A stretch of 64,000 nt of DNA from Phaeacidiphilus oryzae TH49 (GCF_000744815.1 NZ_JQMQ01000005.1:814055-878054); one strand, 5' to 3'. Positions 52,013-61,175 are shown, counted from the first letter of the stretch. The notes: a model not told the origin generated them from the sequence alone. A program made the numbers and translations.

Positions 52013-54289
52013 GTGCGAGTGGCTGGTGAGGACGGCGGACGGCGGTCCAGGCACCTGGCCGACAGGGCCTGGTTGCGCGCCATGGACGCCTACGCGGCCG
52101 GCGCCTACGGCCGCGCCGAGGAGGAGTTCCGGGCCGCGGTGGGCCACGACCCCGGGATGGCCGACGCCTGGCTGGGTCTCCACGCCCTCCGCTCCGAGGC
52201 CGCGACCGCGCTGCTGGCGATGTACCGGCACCGCGAGCGGTTCGGCGAGCAGCGCCGCCGGCACCGCCGGCCGCTCAGCTCCTGGTACTGGCTGGGCTGG
52301 TGGGTGCAGCCGGTGCTGGAGAACGAACGGGACCTCGCGCTCGCGCACGCCTCGCACTGGCTGGACGGCCGCCATCTCGCCGATCTGGACCGGGCGTTGA
52401 CCCAGTGCCCGGCCCCGGAACGGGACCCGGCCGTCCGGTTTCTGCACGCCTGCCGCTCGTATCTGGTCAAGGACTGGGAGCAGCTGATCCGGGACACCGA
52501 CGGGCTGCTCGACGACGCTCTGCTGGGCATCGAGGCGGGACTCTTCAACGGCATGGCGCGGGTGCGCCTCGACATGTGGGGGCAGGCCGAGCTGCCGCTC
52601 GCCGCCTCGCTCGCGCGCTGCCGCTCGGAGCAGCCGCAGCGCAAGGAGCTCCGCTACTGGCTCGGCCGCGCCTACGAGGGCGGCGGACGCAGCGCGGCCG
52701 CGCTCTCCCTCTACCGCGCGGTGCACCGGGTCGATCCGGCGTTCATGGACACCGCGGCCCGGCTGGCCGCGATCACCGCCGAGGACGGCGCCGACCCCGA
52801 GCTGCTCGACCAGGCGGCGGGCGCGGACGGCGCCGCCGGCGCGACGGGCGCGGCCAGTCGGCTGCCGCGGCCCAAGCACGCCGCCGGGCCCGGGAGTTCG
52901 GGCGGGGGCGGAGGATCCGGAGGCTTCGACTCGCTGCTGGACTCCCCGTACGAGCCGCAGGTGGACGCGCTGGAGGCGGGCGAGTCCGGAAGCGCCGGCC
53001 CGGCCGACGCCGACCTCTGCGAGCCGGGCGGGGCCGAACCGGACGAAGGCCCCGACTACGCCGCTTCCGGCTCCGGCACCGGCTCCGGGCCCGGCTCCGA
53101 CTTCGGCGGGGACGATCCGGCGGGCGCCGTCGACCTCAGCGACTTCGGCGGCCCCGGCGACCTGGCGGACGCGGTGGACGCCGTGCTGGACGGCGGCCCC
53201 GCCGACCGCGGTGACCGCGCCGACCGCACCGGCACCGGCACCGGCTACCCGCTGGCGCCCTGGCCCTGGCAGGGCCCGGACGGCTCCGGCGGCGCCGGCG
53301 GGTCAGGCGACACCGACCTGCCGGCCCCCCTGCTGCCGGTCGGCCCGACGACCGCCGGATCGGACTTCGCCGAGGAGGACGTCGGCGACGGCCGCACCGC
53401 CGGTCGCCGCCCCGACCGGGCATACCTGGACGCGGTGCTGGCCGAGCTCGAGGGCATGGTCGGGATGGAGCCGGTGAAACGTCAGGTCCGGGCGCTGTCC
53501 GCGCAGTTGCGGATGGCCAGGCTGCGCGCGGACCAGGGTCTGCCGGTGCAACCGCCGAAACGGCACTTCGTCTTCTCCGGCCCGTCCGGAACCGGCAAGA
53601 CCACGGTGGCCCGGATCCTCGGACGGGTCTTCCACGCCCTCGGCCTCCTCTCCGGGGACCATCTGGTCGAGGCCCAACGGGCCGACCTGGTCGGGGAGTT
53701 CCTCGGGCAGACCGCCGTCAAGGCGAACGAGCTGATCGACTCCGCGCTGGACGGCGTCCTCTTCATCGACGAGGCGTACTCCCTCGCCAACTCCGGCTAC
53801 AGCAAGGGCGACGCGTACGGCGACGAGGCGCTGCAGGTGCTGCTGAAGCGGGCGGAGGACAACCGCGACCGGCTGGTCATCATCCTGGCCGGCTACCCGG
53901 AGGGGATGAGCCGCCTCCTCCTCTCCAACCCCGGCCTGAACTCCCGCTTCACCACCCGGGTGGACTTCCCCTCGTACCGGCCGAGCGAGCTCTCCGCGAT
54001 AGGCGCCTCGCTGGCCGGCCGGGACGGCGACCGCTGGGACCCGGACGCGCAGGAGGAGCTGGAGTCCATCTGCCGCCATGTGGTCGGCGAGGGCTGGATA
54101 GACGACCTCGGCAACGGCCGCTTCATCCGCACCCTCTACGAGAAGTCCTGCGCCTACCGGGACCTCCGGCTGAGCGCGCTCCCGTCCCTCCCCGACCGCG
54201 AGGACCTGGCCACCCTCCGCCTCCCGGACGTCGTCCAGGCCTACGGAGAACTGATCGCCAACCGCGGCGACACCACCCCCGGGAGCTAG
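52013..54289 (+). CDS. EccA-like (CbxX/CfqX type) AAA ATPase with N-terminal TPR-like domain
   Basis: 758 residues, GTG 52013 behind GGGGGG. Residues 1-260 are helical TPR-like repeats (AYAAGAYGRAEEEFRAAVGHDPGMADAWLGLHAL), 265-475 an acidic Gly/Pro/Asp linker, and 478-745 an AAA module: GMEPVKRQVRALSAQLRMARLR, Walker A FVFSGPSGTGKTTVARIL near 522, Walker B GVLFIDEAYSLANSGYSKGD near 580, the arginine-finger region SNPGLNSRFTTRVDFPSYRP and the C-terminal helical domain. The domain order is that of EccA ATPases of type VII (ESX) secretion, which act as hexameric unfoldases in the cytosol. No other ESX gene is within the window. Confidence 0.85.
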   Translation: MRVAGEDGGRRSRHLADRAWLRAMDAYAAGAYGRAEEEFRAAVGHDPGMADAWLGLHALRSEAATALLAMYRHRERFGEQRRRHRRPLSSWYWLGWWVQPVLENERDLALAHASHWLDGRHLADLDRALTQCPAPERDPAVRFLHACRSYLVKDWEQLIRDTDGLLDDALLGIEAGLFNGMARVRLDMWGQAELPLAASLARCRSEQPQRKELRYWLGRAYEGGGRSAAALSLYRAVHRVDPAFMDTAARLAAITAEDGADPELLDQAAGADGAAGATGAASRLPRPKHAAGPGSSGGGGGSGGFDSLLDSPYEPQVDALEAGESGSAGPADADLCEPGGAEPDEGPDYAASGSGTGSGPGSDFGGDDPAGAVDLSDFGGPGDLADAVDAVLDGGPADRGDRADRTGTGTGYPLAPWPWQGPDGSGGAGGSGDTDLPAPLLPVGPTTAGSDFAEEDVGDGRTAGRRPDRAYLDAVLAELEGMVGMEPVKRQVRALSAQLRMARLRADQGLPVQPPKRHFVFSGPSGTGKTTVARILGRVFHALGLLSGDHLVEAQRADLVGEFLGQTAVKANELIDSALDGVLFIDEAYSLANSGYSKGDAYGDEALQVLLKRAEDNRDRLVIILAGYPEGMSRLLLSNPGLNSRFTTRVDFPSYRPSELSAIGASLAGRDGDRWDPDAQEELESICRHVVGEGWIDDLGNGRFIRTLYEKSCAYRDLRLSALPSLPDREDLATLRLPDVVQAYGELIANRGDTTPGS

Positions 54290-54420
54290 CGCCGACGGCC
54301 CCCGGCTCAGCGCCGCGGGCGCGAGACGGGGGCGGGGCGACCGCAGGGGAGCCGCGGCGACCAACCCGCCAAGGCCCCGCGCCCGCCCGGCGGCGGCCGC
54401 CGAGCGCGGCAGCGCACGGC

Positions 54421-55680
54421 CTACGCGCCGTGCGCCAGCGCCTCGCGCCAGGAGACGCGCGCCCCGCTGCGGAGCACCGAGTTGCGGTAGACCCGCGCGG
54501 CCAACCGCACCATCGCGGCCGCCAGCCCCAGCGTCAGCGCCAGCGAGAGCGCGATCTGCCACCCCGGCACCGGCCCAAGCGCCAAGCGCATCGGCATCAG
54601 CACCGGTGAGAAGAACGGCACGATCGACAGCGCCGCCACGCCCCCGTTGTCGGGATTGCTCGGCAACACCGAGATCCCGATCACCCAGGCCGCGATGATC
54701 GGCATGATCACCGGGAACTGGACTCCGCCCAGATCCTCCTGCCGGGAGACCAGCGCCCCCGCCGCGGCGAACAGCAGCGAGTACAGCGCGAACCCCGCCA
54801 GGAACCAGACCAGGCACCAGCCCAGCGTCCCCAGCGAGCTGCCCAGCGGCAGCGTCAGCGTGCCGGTGGACTCGGCGGCCGCCAGCCCCGCTCCCCCGAC
54901 CACCACCAGCTGCAGCAGCCCCAGCGCACCGATCCCCAGCACCTTGCCGACCATCAGCCGGGCCGGCCGCATGGTGGCCAGCAGCAGTTCGACCACCCGG
55001 CTGTTCTTCTCCTCGACCACCCCCTGGGCGATCATCGGCCCGGCCATCATGAACGAGCCGTAGAGGAGCAGACCGGCGACGATCCCGAGGACCAGTCGCT
55101 GGGTGTTGGCGCCCCCGCGCGGGCGCAACACGTCCACCTGGACGTTCGCCGCCCCCGCGGCCGCGGCCACCTTCGCCGGATCGCCGCCCAGCGCGGTGAT
55201 CTGCCGGTCCAGCACCAGCTCCCGGGCCACGCCGCCGAGCGCCCCGCGCAGGGTGCCGTCCATCTGGCGGTCGACGGTCACCGCGAGCCCGCCCGGCGAG
55301 GACTCCACGAACGCGGACAGGCCGCCCGAGCGCACCTGCGCCAGCGCCTGCGTGCGGTCCGAGAACTGACGGGTCGTCACCTTCTCTCCAGCGGCCGTCC
55401 CGGCAGCCCGGATCGGCGCGGAGAGCCCGGCGTCCGCCCGCAGCAGCCCGACCGTGCGGGTCGGTGTGCCGCCCTTCACCAGGTGCAGCACGACGGAGAG
55501 GCCGACCACCGCGATCACCAGGATCACCAGGGTGATCCGGAACCCGCGGGAGCGCAGCCGCACCCGCAGCTCGCGCCCGGCCACCAGACCGATCGCCCGC
55601 AGTACCGGCGCGCTACCCGCGCTACCCGCGCTACCCGCGCCGACCGCCCCGCCCGCGCTTCCCGTGTGTCCCGCGCTCAC
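54421..55680 (-). CDS. ABC-2 type transporter permease (NatB-like)
   Basis: 419 residues from GTG 55680, which has AGGAGG 7 nt upstream and lies inside the end of the ATPase gene. After a Gly/Ser/Ala repeat lead (nine-bp repeats encode GSAGSAGSA), one helix near residue 50 (GFRITLVILVIAVVGLSVVLHLV) is followed by a large extracytoplasmic domain of about 160 residues and five more helices with the exporter motif ARLMVGKVLGIGALGLLQLVVVGG and the conserved VVEEKNSRVVELLLATMRP segment. It pairs with the ATPase as a heteromeric ABC exporter, akin to NatAB; the substrate is unknown. Confidence 0.87.
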   Translation of the reverse strand: MSAGHTGSAGGAVGAGSAGSAGSAPVLRAIGLVAGRELRVRLRSRGFRITLVILVIAVVGLSVVLHLVKGGTPTRTVGLLRADAGLSAPIRAAGTAAGEKVTTRQFSDRTQALAQVRSGGLSAFVESSPGGLAVTVDRQMDGTLRGALGGVARELVLDRQITALGGDPAKVAAAAGAANVQVDVLRPRGGANTQRLVLGIVAGLLLYGSFMMAGPMIAQGVVEEKNSRVVELLLATMRPARLMVGKVLGIGALGLLQLVVVGGAGLAAAESTGTLTLPLGSSLGTLGWCLVWFLAGFALYSLLFAAAGALVSRQEDLGGVQFPVIMPIIAAWVIGISVLPSNPDNGGVAALSIVPFFSPVLMPMRLALGPVPGWQIALSLALTLGLAAAMVRLAARVYRNSVLRSGARVSWREALAHGA

Positions 55681-56656
55681 CGTCCGACCTCCTGTCGTTC
55701 CGCACCCGCCGCACCCGCCGCACCCGCCGCAGCCCCGTCGCCCCGGCGACCCCGCCGCCCTCGGCGACCACATGCCGGAAGAGTTCCGCGAGGCCCGGCC
55801 GGTGCCGGGCGAACTCCCGTACCGGGCCGGTCCCCAGGGCGGCCTTCAGCACCGCCTGGTCGTCCGCGCCCGGCGCCAGTTCGAGCAGCGTCCGCCCGGC
55901 CTCCTCCTCCAGCACCGTCACCCCGGGCAGCCCGGCGGCCCAGCCGGCCGGCGCCTCCGGGGCGTCGACCAGCAACCGCTCCCCTGCCTCCGAGCGCAGC
56001 TCACCCACCGGCCCGCAGGCGACCATCCGCCCGGCCCGGACGATCCCGACCCGGTCGCAGAGCCGCTCCACCAGCTCCAGCTGATGACTGGAGAAGATCA
56101 CCGGCGCACCGGCCCGCGCCCGCTCCCGCAGCACCTCGGCCAGCACGTCCACCGCCACCGGGTCGAGCCCGGAGAAGGGCTCGTCCAGCACCAGCACCTC
56201 GGGGTCGTGCACCAGCGCCGCGGCCAGCTGCACCCGCTGCTGGTTGCCCAGGCTGAGCTTCTGCACCTCGTCGCCGCGTCTTGCGGCGACCCCGAGCCGC
56301 TCCGTCCACTCCTCGGCGGCCCGGGCGGCGGCGGCCCGGCCGAAACCGTGGATCCGGGCCAGGTACTCCAGCTGCTCGCCCACCCGCATCCGGGGATAGA
56401 GCCCGCGCTCCTCCGGCATATAGCCGATCCTGGCCCGCGCGGCCTCGTCCAGCGGCCGCCCGTCCCAGCGGACCTCGCCCGCGTCCGGGGCGAGGACGCC
56501 GAGCATGATCCGCATCGTGGTGGTCTTCCCTGCCCCGTTGCTGCCGACGAAGCCGAACAGCTCCCCCGCCCGGACGTCGAAGGCCATCCCGTCCAGCGCC
56601 TGGACCGCGCCGAAACGCTTGGAGAGCCGGTCGACCTCCAGCACACGTTCACTCAT
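55631..56656 (-). CDS. ABC transporter ATP-binding protein (NatA-like)
   Basis: 341 residues. Nucleotide-binding motifs are complete: Walker A FVGSNGAGKTTTMRIM, Q-loop IGYMPEERGLYPRM, signature KLSLGNQQRVQLAAAL (degenerate L-S-L-G-N), Walker B LVLDEPFSGLDPVAVDVL, and the switch His in IFSSHQLELVERL. Residues 215-310 form a C-terminal regulatory domain seen in ABC-2 exporters, and the tail is Arg-rich (VRRVRRVRNDRRSDGERG). It overlaps the permease start by 50 bp. The ATG is divergent from the SPFH operon across 77 bp carrying a perfect palindrome. Confidence 0.92.
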   Translation of the reverse strand: MSERVLEVDRLSKRFGAVQALDGMAFDVRAGELFGFVGSNGAGKTTTMRIMLGVLAPDAGEVRWDGRPLDEAARARIGYMPEERGLYPRMRVGEQLEYLARIHGFGRAAAARAAEEWTERLGVAARRGDEVQKLSLGNQQRVQLAAALVHDPEVLVLDEPFSGLDPVAVDVLAEVLRERARAGAPVIFSSHQLELVERLCDRVGIVRAGRMVACGPVGELRSEAGERLLVDAPEAPAGWAAGLPGVTVLEEEAGRTLLELAPGADDQAVLKAALGTGPVREFARHRPGLAELFRHVVAEGGGVAGATGLRRVRRVRRVRNDRRSDGERGTHGKRGRGGRRG

Positions 56657-56677
56657 CGCATCGCACCTCCAGGGAAA

Positions 56678-56689
56678 AGTGATATCACT
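56678..56689. promoter_or_regulatory. Perfect 12-bp palindrome between ABC exporter and SPFH operon
   Basis: AGTGATATCACT is a perfect palindrome in the 77-bp divergent gap. It overlaps or abuts candidate promoter boxes of both genes (TATCAC on the minus strand, TAGGTT at 56695 on the plus strand). A second small inverted repeat, GTTG-GAGA-CAAC, lies at 56697-56708. The RHH protein encoded in the operon is the natural candidate to bind it; this is inferred. Confidence 0.6.
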
Positions 56690-56733
56690 ATGCTAGGTTG
56701 GAGACAACACAATCCGGAGCAAGGAGCCCAGCG

Positions 56734-57642
56734 ATGACCCCCACCGACCCCACGGGCGCACTGCCCCAGCTCCCCAAGCCCCGCGTGACCGAGCGCCGGA
56801 TGTCCGGGGCGCCCGGTCTGCTGATGCTGCTGGTCTGCCTGGTACTGCTGGGCGCCGGCGCCGCCCTGGTGGCGACCGCCACCGGCCCGGGAACGGCCGC
56901 CGCCGGCCTCGTGGTGGCGATCATCGGCTTCTTCTCCCTGCGCGGGCTCACCATCGTCGCGCCCGGCCAGGCCCGCGTCGTCCAGCTGCTCGGCCGCTAC
57001 CGCGGCACCCTCCGCAAGCCCGGGCTGACCTGGGTCAACCCCTTCACCACCCGCCGCACGGTGTCCACCCGGATCCGCAACCTGGAGACCGAGACCTCCA
57101 AGGTCAACGACTCCGACGGCAACCCGATCGAGATCGCCGCCGTCGTGGTCTGGCAGGTCGAGGACACCGCGCAGGCGGTCTTCGAGGTCGACGACTACCG
57201 CAAGTTCGTCGCGATCCAGTGCGAGACCGCCGTCCGGCACATCGCCAACTCCTTCCCGTACGACGCCCGGGAGACCGGTGCGCGTTCCCTGCGGGACAGC
57301 GGCGAGGAGATCACCGCGCTGCTCGCGCAGGAGATCGGCGCCCGGGTCACCGCGGCCGGCGTCACCATCGTCGAGTCCCGGATCACCCGGCTCTCCTACG
57401 CGCCGGAGATCGCCCAGGTCATGCTGCAGCGGCAGCAGGCCGGCGCGGTGGTGGCCGCCCGCCGGCGGATCGTCGAAGGCGCCGTCGGGATGGTCGAGCT
57501 GGCCCTGGCCAGGCTCTCCGAGCAGGACATCGTCGAACTCGACGAGGAGCGCAAGGCCGCGATGGTCAGCAACCTGCTGGTCGTCCTGTGCGGGGACCGG
57601 GGGACCCAGCCGGTGGTCAACACCGGGTCGCTGTACCAGTGA
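56734..57642 (+). CDS. SPFH/Band 7 domain membrane protein
   Basis: 302 residues from ATG 56734 behind AAGGAG. Residues 26-65 hold two hydrophobic segments ([34 protein letters not shown]), then the SPFH core: [77 protein letters not shown], and the helical tail [36 protein letters not shown] proteins are lipid-linked scaffolds that oligomerise at the membrane and often guard other membrane proteins. The stop overlaps the RHH gene start (GTGA), so they form one translation unit. Confidence 0.92.
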   Translation: MTPTDPTGALPQLPKPRVTERRMSGAPGLLMLLVCLVLLGAGAALVATATGPGTAAAGLVVAIIGFFSLRGLTIVAPGQARVVQLLGRYRGTLRKPGLTWVNPFTTRRTVSTRIRNLETETSKVNDSDGNPIEIAAVVVWQVEDTAQAVFEVDDYRKFVAIQCETAVRHIANSFPYDARETGARSLRDSGEEITALLAQEIGARVTAAGVTIVESRITRLSYAPEIAQVMLQRQQAGAVVAARRRIVEGAVGMVELALARLSEQDIVELDEERKAAMVSNLLVVLCGDRGTQPVVNTGSLYQ

Positions 57643-57863
57643 CGGCCGAGCGCAAAAAGGTACTGCTGCGGCTCGACCCCGCCGTCCACGACGCGCTCGC
57701 CCGCTGGGCGGCGGACGAGCTGCGCAGCACCAACGCCCAGATCGAGTTCGTCCTGCGCCGCGCCCTCGCGGACGCCGGCCGGATGCCCAAGGAGGCCGGC
57801 CGGATCCCGCGCCGGGGCCGGCCCCGCAAGACCGACTCACCATCGGAGGACGAGGAACCATGA
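57639..57863 (+). CDS. Ribbon-helix-helix DNA-binding protein
   Basis: 74 residues from GTG 57639, overlapping the SPFH stop. The beginning [46 protein letters not shown] is a complete RHH fold: a beta strand (KVLLRLD), helix 1 and helix 2 with the SxNxxIEFxLR pattern of Arc-like dimers. The tail ([17 protein letters not shown]) contains an AT-hook-like GRPRK and an acidic end. RHH dimers bind short palindromes, so AGTGATATCACT at 56678 is the likely target, giving autoregulation of the operon. GPP34 follows with an ATGA overlap. Confidence 0.88.
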   Translation: MTAERKKVLLRLDPAVHDALARWAADELRSTNAQIEFVLRRALADAGRMPKEAGRIPRRGRPRKTDSPSEDEEP

Positions 57864-58486
57864 GCCGTTCCGAGCGGACACTCTCCGGGCTCAGCCTGCC
57901 CGACCGCCTCTACCTGCTGGCCCGGCGCCGGGGCAGCGACTTCGCCCTGGTGCTGCGCGCCGCCGCGCTCACCGATCTCCTCCAGCGCGGCCTGGTCGAG
58001 GACCGGGACGGCTGCCCGGCGCCGACCGGCGCGGCGGCGCCGGCCTCCCTGGACCCGTACCTGGCGCGGGTGCTGGAGTCCCTCGCGGACTCCCGCGGCC
58101 GGAGCTGGCGGCGCTGGGTGGGCCGGGCGCGCGGGCGCGAGTCGCGCACGGTGCGCGACGCCCTCGCCGAACGGGGCGTGATCGAGCTGGAGGAGCGGCG
58201 GTTCCTCGGGCTGATCCCGTACCTCTCCCCGACGCCGGCGGACGAGTCGGTCGTGGAGGCGCTGCGAGCGCAGGCCGCGGCGACGCTGGAGGGGTCCTCC
58301 GAGGAGGCGGGCGCGCTGCTGGCGCTGGCCGCGGCGGGCGACGTCCGGTCGATCCTGCCGGGACGCGAACGCCGCGCCCACAAGGCGAGGCTCGCCGAGT
58401 TGACCGCCGCGGCGGGGCCGGCCGTCCCGGCCCTCCGCGCCGCCCTGCGCTCCCGCCGCGCGGCGCGGGCGTCCTCCGGGGGCTGA
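57860..58486 (+). CDS. GPP34/GOLPH3-family protein
   Basis: 208 residues from ATG 57860 behind GAGGACGAGGA, overlapping the RHH stop. Landmarks of the GOLPH3/VPS74-like fold: LSLPDRLYLLARR at the N terminus, VLRAAALTDLLQRGLVEDRDG, SRTVRDALAERGVIELEERRFLG (the helix-turn that binds phosphoinositide in eukaryotes), and a C-terminal helical end (RRAHKARLAELTAAAG). Bacterial members are membrane-associated proteins of unknown partner, widespread in streptomycetes. Position in the SPFH-RHH operon suggests a role at the same membrane platform. Confidence 0.87.
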   Translation: MSRSERTLSGLSLPDRLYLLARRRGSDFALVLRAAALTDLLQRGLVEDRDGCPAPTGAAAPASLDPYLARVLESLADSRGRSWRRWVGRARGRESRTVRDALAERGVIELEERRFLGLIPYLSPTPADESVVEALRAQAAATLEGSSEEAGALLALAAAGDVRSILPGRERRAHKARLAELTAAAGPAVPALRAALRSRRAARASSGG

Positions 58487-58567
58487 CGGCGCGGCCGTTG
58501 AGCTGGGCCGTTGAGCTGCCGCGTTGAGCCGGGCGTTGAGCCGGCCCGCGACCCGGGCGCCGGCCGG

Positions 58568-59641
58568 CTACCCGTCCGCGCGATGGGACGGGTCGTGGAC
58601 CTCGCCCACCAGCTCCTCCAGGACGTCCTCCAGCATGGCGACGCCCAGCGCGCTGCCGTCCCCGTCCGCCACGACCGCCAGATGCGCCGCCGCCCGGCGC
58701 ATCGCGCCGAGGGCGTCGTCCAGCGGCAGCCCCGCCGGCAGCGTCAGCAGCGAGCGCCAGCCGGACTGCCGGATCGGCGCGTCCAGCCCGCCGTCGGCCT
58801 CCATCTCCAGCACGTCCTTGACGTGGACGTATCCCCGGACCACGCCGTCCCCGCCGACCACCGGGTACCGCGAGAAGCCGGTCTTGGCGACCAGCAGCTC
58901 GATGTCCCTCGGCGTCGCCGACTCGTCCACCGCGACCAGCCGGTCCATCGGCAGCACCACCTCGCGGACCGGTCGCCGCCCCAGCTCCAGCGCGTCCTCC
59001 AGCCGCTCCTGCTGGCCCGGCCGGAGCAGCCCGGCCTCCCGGGAGTCCTGCAGCAGCAGGGTCAGCTCCTCGGCGCTGAAGACCGACTCCACCTCGTCCT
59101 TGGGCTCCACCCGGAAGAGCCGCAGCACCAGGTTGGCCGAGCCGTTGCAGACCGCGATGACCGGCCGCAGCACCCGGGCCAGCGCGGCCAGTGCCGGGCC
59201 CAGCCGCAGCGCGGCCTTCTCCGGGGCGGCCAGCGCCATGTTCTTGGGCACCATCTCGCCGATCACCATGTGGAAGGCGACCACCAGCAGCAGCGCCACC
59301 AGATACGAGAACGGGTGCACCAGGCCGCCCGGCAGCCCTACCGCCCGCCACACCGGCTCCAGCAGATGCGACACGGCCGGCTCGGCGACCGCGCCGAGCA
59401 GCAGCGAGCAGACGGTGATGCCGAGTTGGGCCGCGGCCATCATCCGGGAAAGGTTCTCCAGCGCGTAGAGCACGGTACGCGCCCGCCGGGCGGTCGCCGC
59501 GTCCACGCTTCCGTCGTCCTCGCCCTCCGCCAGCGGCTCGATCTGCGAGCGCCGCACCGAGACCAGGGCGAACTCCGCGCCCACGAAGAAGCCGTTGCCG
59601 AGCAGCAGCAGCACCGCGAAGAAGACCTGCAGACCGTTCAT
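58568..59641 (-). CDS. CNNM/CorC-like membrane protein with CBS pair (second gene)
   Basis: 357 residues from ATG 59641, which overlaps the upstream gene's stop (ATGA). Residues 1-200 are a DUF21 (CNNM) transmembrane domain (LQVFFAVLLLLGNGFFVGAEFALVSVRRSQIEPL, HMVIGEMVPKNMALAAPEKAAL), followed by a CBS pair (RPVREVVLPMDRLVAVDESATPRDIELLVAKTGFSRYPVVGGDGVVRGYVHVKDVLEM and SLLTLPAGLPLDDALGAMRRAAAHLAVVAD) that senses nucleotides or Mg. It lacks the CorC_HlyC C-terminal domain of its neighbour. Family proteins handle Mg2+/Co2+ homeostasis. Confidence 0.9.
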   Translation of the reverse strand: MNGLQVFFAVLLLLGNGFFVGAEFALVSVRRSQIEPLAEGEDDGSVDAATARRARTVLYALENLSRMMAAAQLGITVCSLLLGAVAEPAVSHLLEPVWRAVGLPGGLVHPFSYLVALLLVVAFHMVIGEMVPKNMALAAPEKAALRLGPALAALARVLRPVIAVCNGSANLVLRLFRVEPKDEVESVFSAEELTLLLQDSREAGLLRPGQQERLEDALELGRRPVREVVLPMDRLVAVDESATPRDIELLVAKTGFSRYPVVGGDGVVRGYVHVKDVLEMEADGGLDAPIRQSGWRSLLTLPAGLPLDDALGAMRRAAAHLAVVADGDGSALGVAMLEDVLEELVGEVHDPSHRADG

Positions 59642-60987
59642 CGCGCGCCCTCCCCCGGCTTCGCCGGCCTCCCCGGCTCCTCCGGCGCGCCGGTGCGCAC
59701 CAGCCGGACCCGCTCGGTCCGGTGCCGCTCGACGTCCAGCACGGTCAGCCGCCACCCGGGCAGCTCCGCACTCTCGCCGGGCGCGGGCAGCCGGCCGAGG
59801 AGGTCGGCGACCAGACCGGCGACCGTCTCGTACGGGCCCTCGGGGGCGTGGAGGCCGATGGACGCGAGCTGGTCCACCCGGCAGCCGCCCTCGGCGTCCC
59901 AGGCCGGGTGCCCGTCCACCGGGGCCACGGTGCGCAGCTCCGGCAGGTCCTCCGGGTCGTGCTCGTCCTGCACCGAGCCGACCATCTCCTCGACGATGTC
60001 CTCCAGGGTGACCACCCCGGCGGTGCCGCCGTACTCGTCGACGACCACGGCCATCGGCTGGCGCCGCCGCAGCCGCTCCAGCAGCCGCTCGGCCGGCAGG
60101 CTCTCCGGCACCAGCAGCGGCGGGGCCGCTATCGGCGTCACCGGCCGCTCCCCGCGCTCCTCGCGCGGCACCGCCAGCGCCTGCTTGAGGGTGACCACGC
60201 CGGTGATCTCGTCGATGCCCTCCCGGTAGACCGGGAAGCGGGAGAGGCCGGTGGCCCGGGCCAGGTTGAGGACGTCGGCCGCGGTGGCCCGGTCCTGCAC
60301 GGCGACCACGTCGACCCGCGGGGTCATCACGCTCTGCGCGGTGAGCCCCTCCAGGCCGAGGGTGCGGACGAAGAGGTCCGCGGTGTCCTCCTCCAGGGCG
60401 CCGGCCTGGGCGGAGTGCCGGGCCAGCGAGATCAGCTCCTCGGCGCTGCGCGCGGAGCCCAGCTCGTCGGCCGGCCGCATCCCCATCGCCCGCACGATCC
60501 GGTTGGCGCTGCCGTTGAGGAGGGCGATCAGCGGCCGGCAGACGGTGGAGAAGAGCCGCTGCGGTCCTGCGACCGCGCGGGCCACCTGCAGCGGGCGGGA
60601 GACCGCCCAGTTCTTGGGCACCAGCTCGCCGATCACCATCTGGAAGAGGCTGGCCAGCACCATGCCCAGGATGTACGCGACGGTGTGCTGGGCCTCGGCG
60701 GGCAGCCCGAGGGCCTTCAGCGGGGCGTCCAGCAGCCGGGAGAGCGCCGGTTCGGCGAGCATGCCGACCACCAGCGAGGTGACGGTGATGCCCAGCTGGG
60801 CGCCGGAGAGCTGGAACGAGAGCGAGCGGACGGCGGCGAGCACCGAGCGGGACCGCCGGTCCCCGGCGTTCGCGGCCCGCTCCACCTCCCCCCGCTCGAC
60901 GGTGACGAGGGCGAATTCGGCGGCCACGAAGAGGCCGTTGGCGAGCACCAGCGCGAGGGCCGCGAGAAGCAGCAGGGCGGTGGTCAT
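59638..60987 (-). CDS. CNNM/CorC family membrane protein with CBS pair and CorC_HlyC domain (first gene)
   Basis: 449 residues from ATG 60987. The DUF21 transmembrane domain occupies residues 1-195 (ALVLANGLFVAAEFALVTVERGEVERAA, VIGELVPKNWAVSRPL), CBS domains are at about 215-340 (VMTPRVDVVAVQDRATAADVLNLARATGLSRFPVYREGIDEITGVVTLKQAL) with EDIVEEMVGSVQDEHD ending them, and a CorC_HlyC domain (345-430) ends the chain. These are ion-export-linked Mg/Co proteins once called hemolysin C-like. With its coupled neighbour it gives the common actinobacterial pair of CNNM genes. Confidence 0.92.
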   Translation of the reverse strand: MTTALLLLAALALVLANGLFVAAEFALVTVERGEVERAANAGDRRSRSVLAAVRSLSFQLSGAQLGITVTSLVVGMLAEPALSRLLDAPLKALGLPAEAQHTVAYILGMVLASLFQMVIGELVPKNWAVSRPLQVARAVAGPQRLFSTVCRPLIALLNGSANRIVRAMGMRPADELGSARSAEELISLARHSAQAGALEEDTADLFVRTLGLEGLTAQSVMTPRVDVVAVQDRATAADVLNLARATGLSRFPVYREGIDEITGVVTLKQALAVPREERGERPVTPIAAPPLLVPESLPAERLLERLRRRQPMAVVVDEYGGTAGVVTLEDIVEEMVGSVQDEHDPEDLPELRTVAPVDGHPAWDAEGGCRVDQLASIGLHAPEGPYETVAGLVADLLGRLPAPGESAELPGWRLTVLDVERHRTERVRLVRTGAPEEPGRPAKPGEGAR

Positions 60988-61119
60988 CGGGCCACCCCTT
61001 GCGGGATGGCGGTACTACTGGACGGGTCGTCCATGGAGGGGTTCGACTCTCCTGGTCGGTAGAGGGCGGAAGCGGCGCCCGACGCCGGGCGCTTCGAACA
61101 AGGATGCCTGATGGGGGCT

Positions 61120-61133
61120 GTGGCCCGGGTCAC
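61120..61133. promoter_or_regulatory. Crp-like palindrome upstream of the CNNM pair
   Basis: GTGGCCCGGGTCAC matches 9 of 10 arm positions of GTGAC-N4-GTCAC. It is 133 bp upstream of the first CNNM start, beyond the end of the PH-domain gene. Confidence 0.3.
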
Positions 61134-61175
61134 GACACCCGCCTGGGGAGACCCCCGGGGGGCCGCCCCGGCTGC

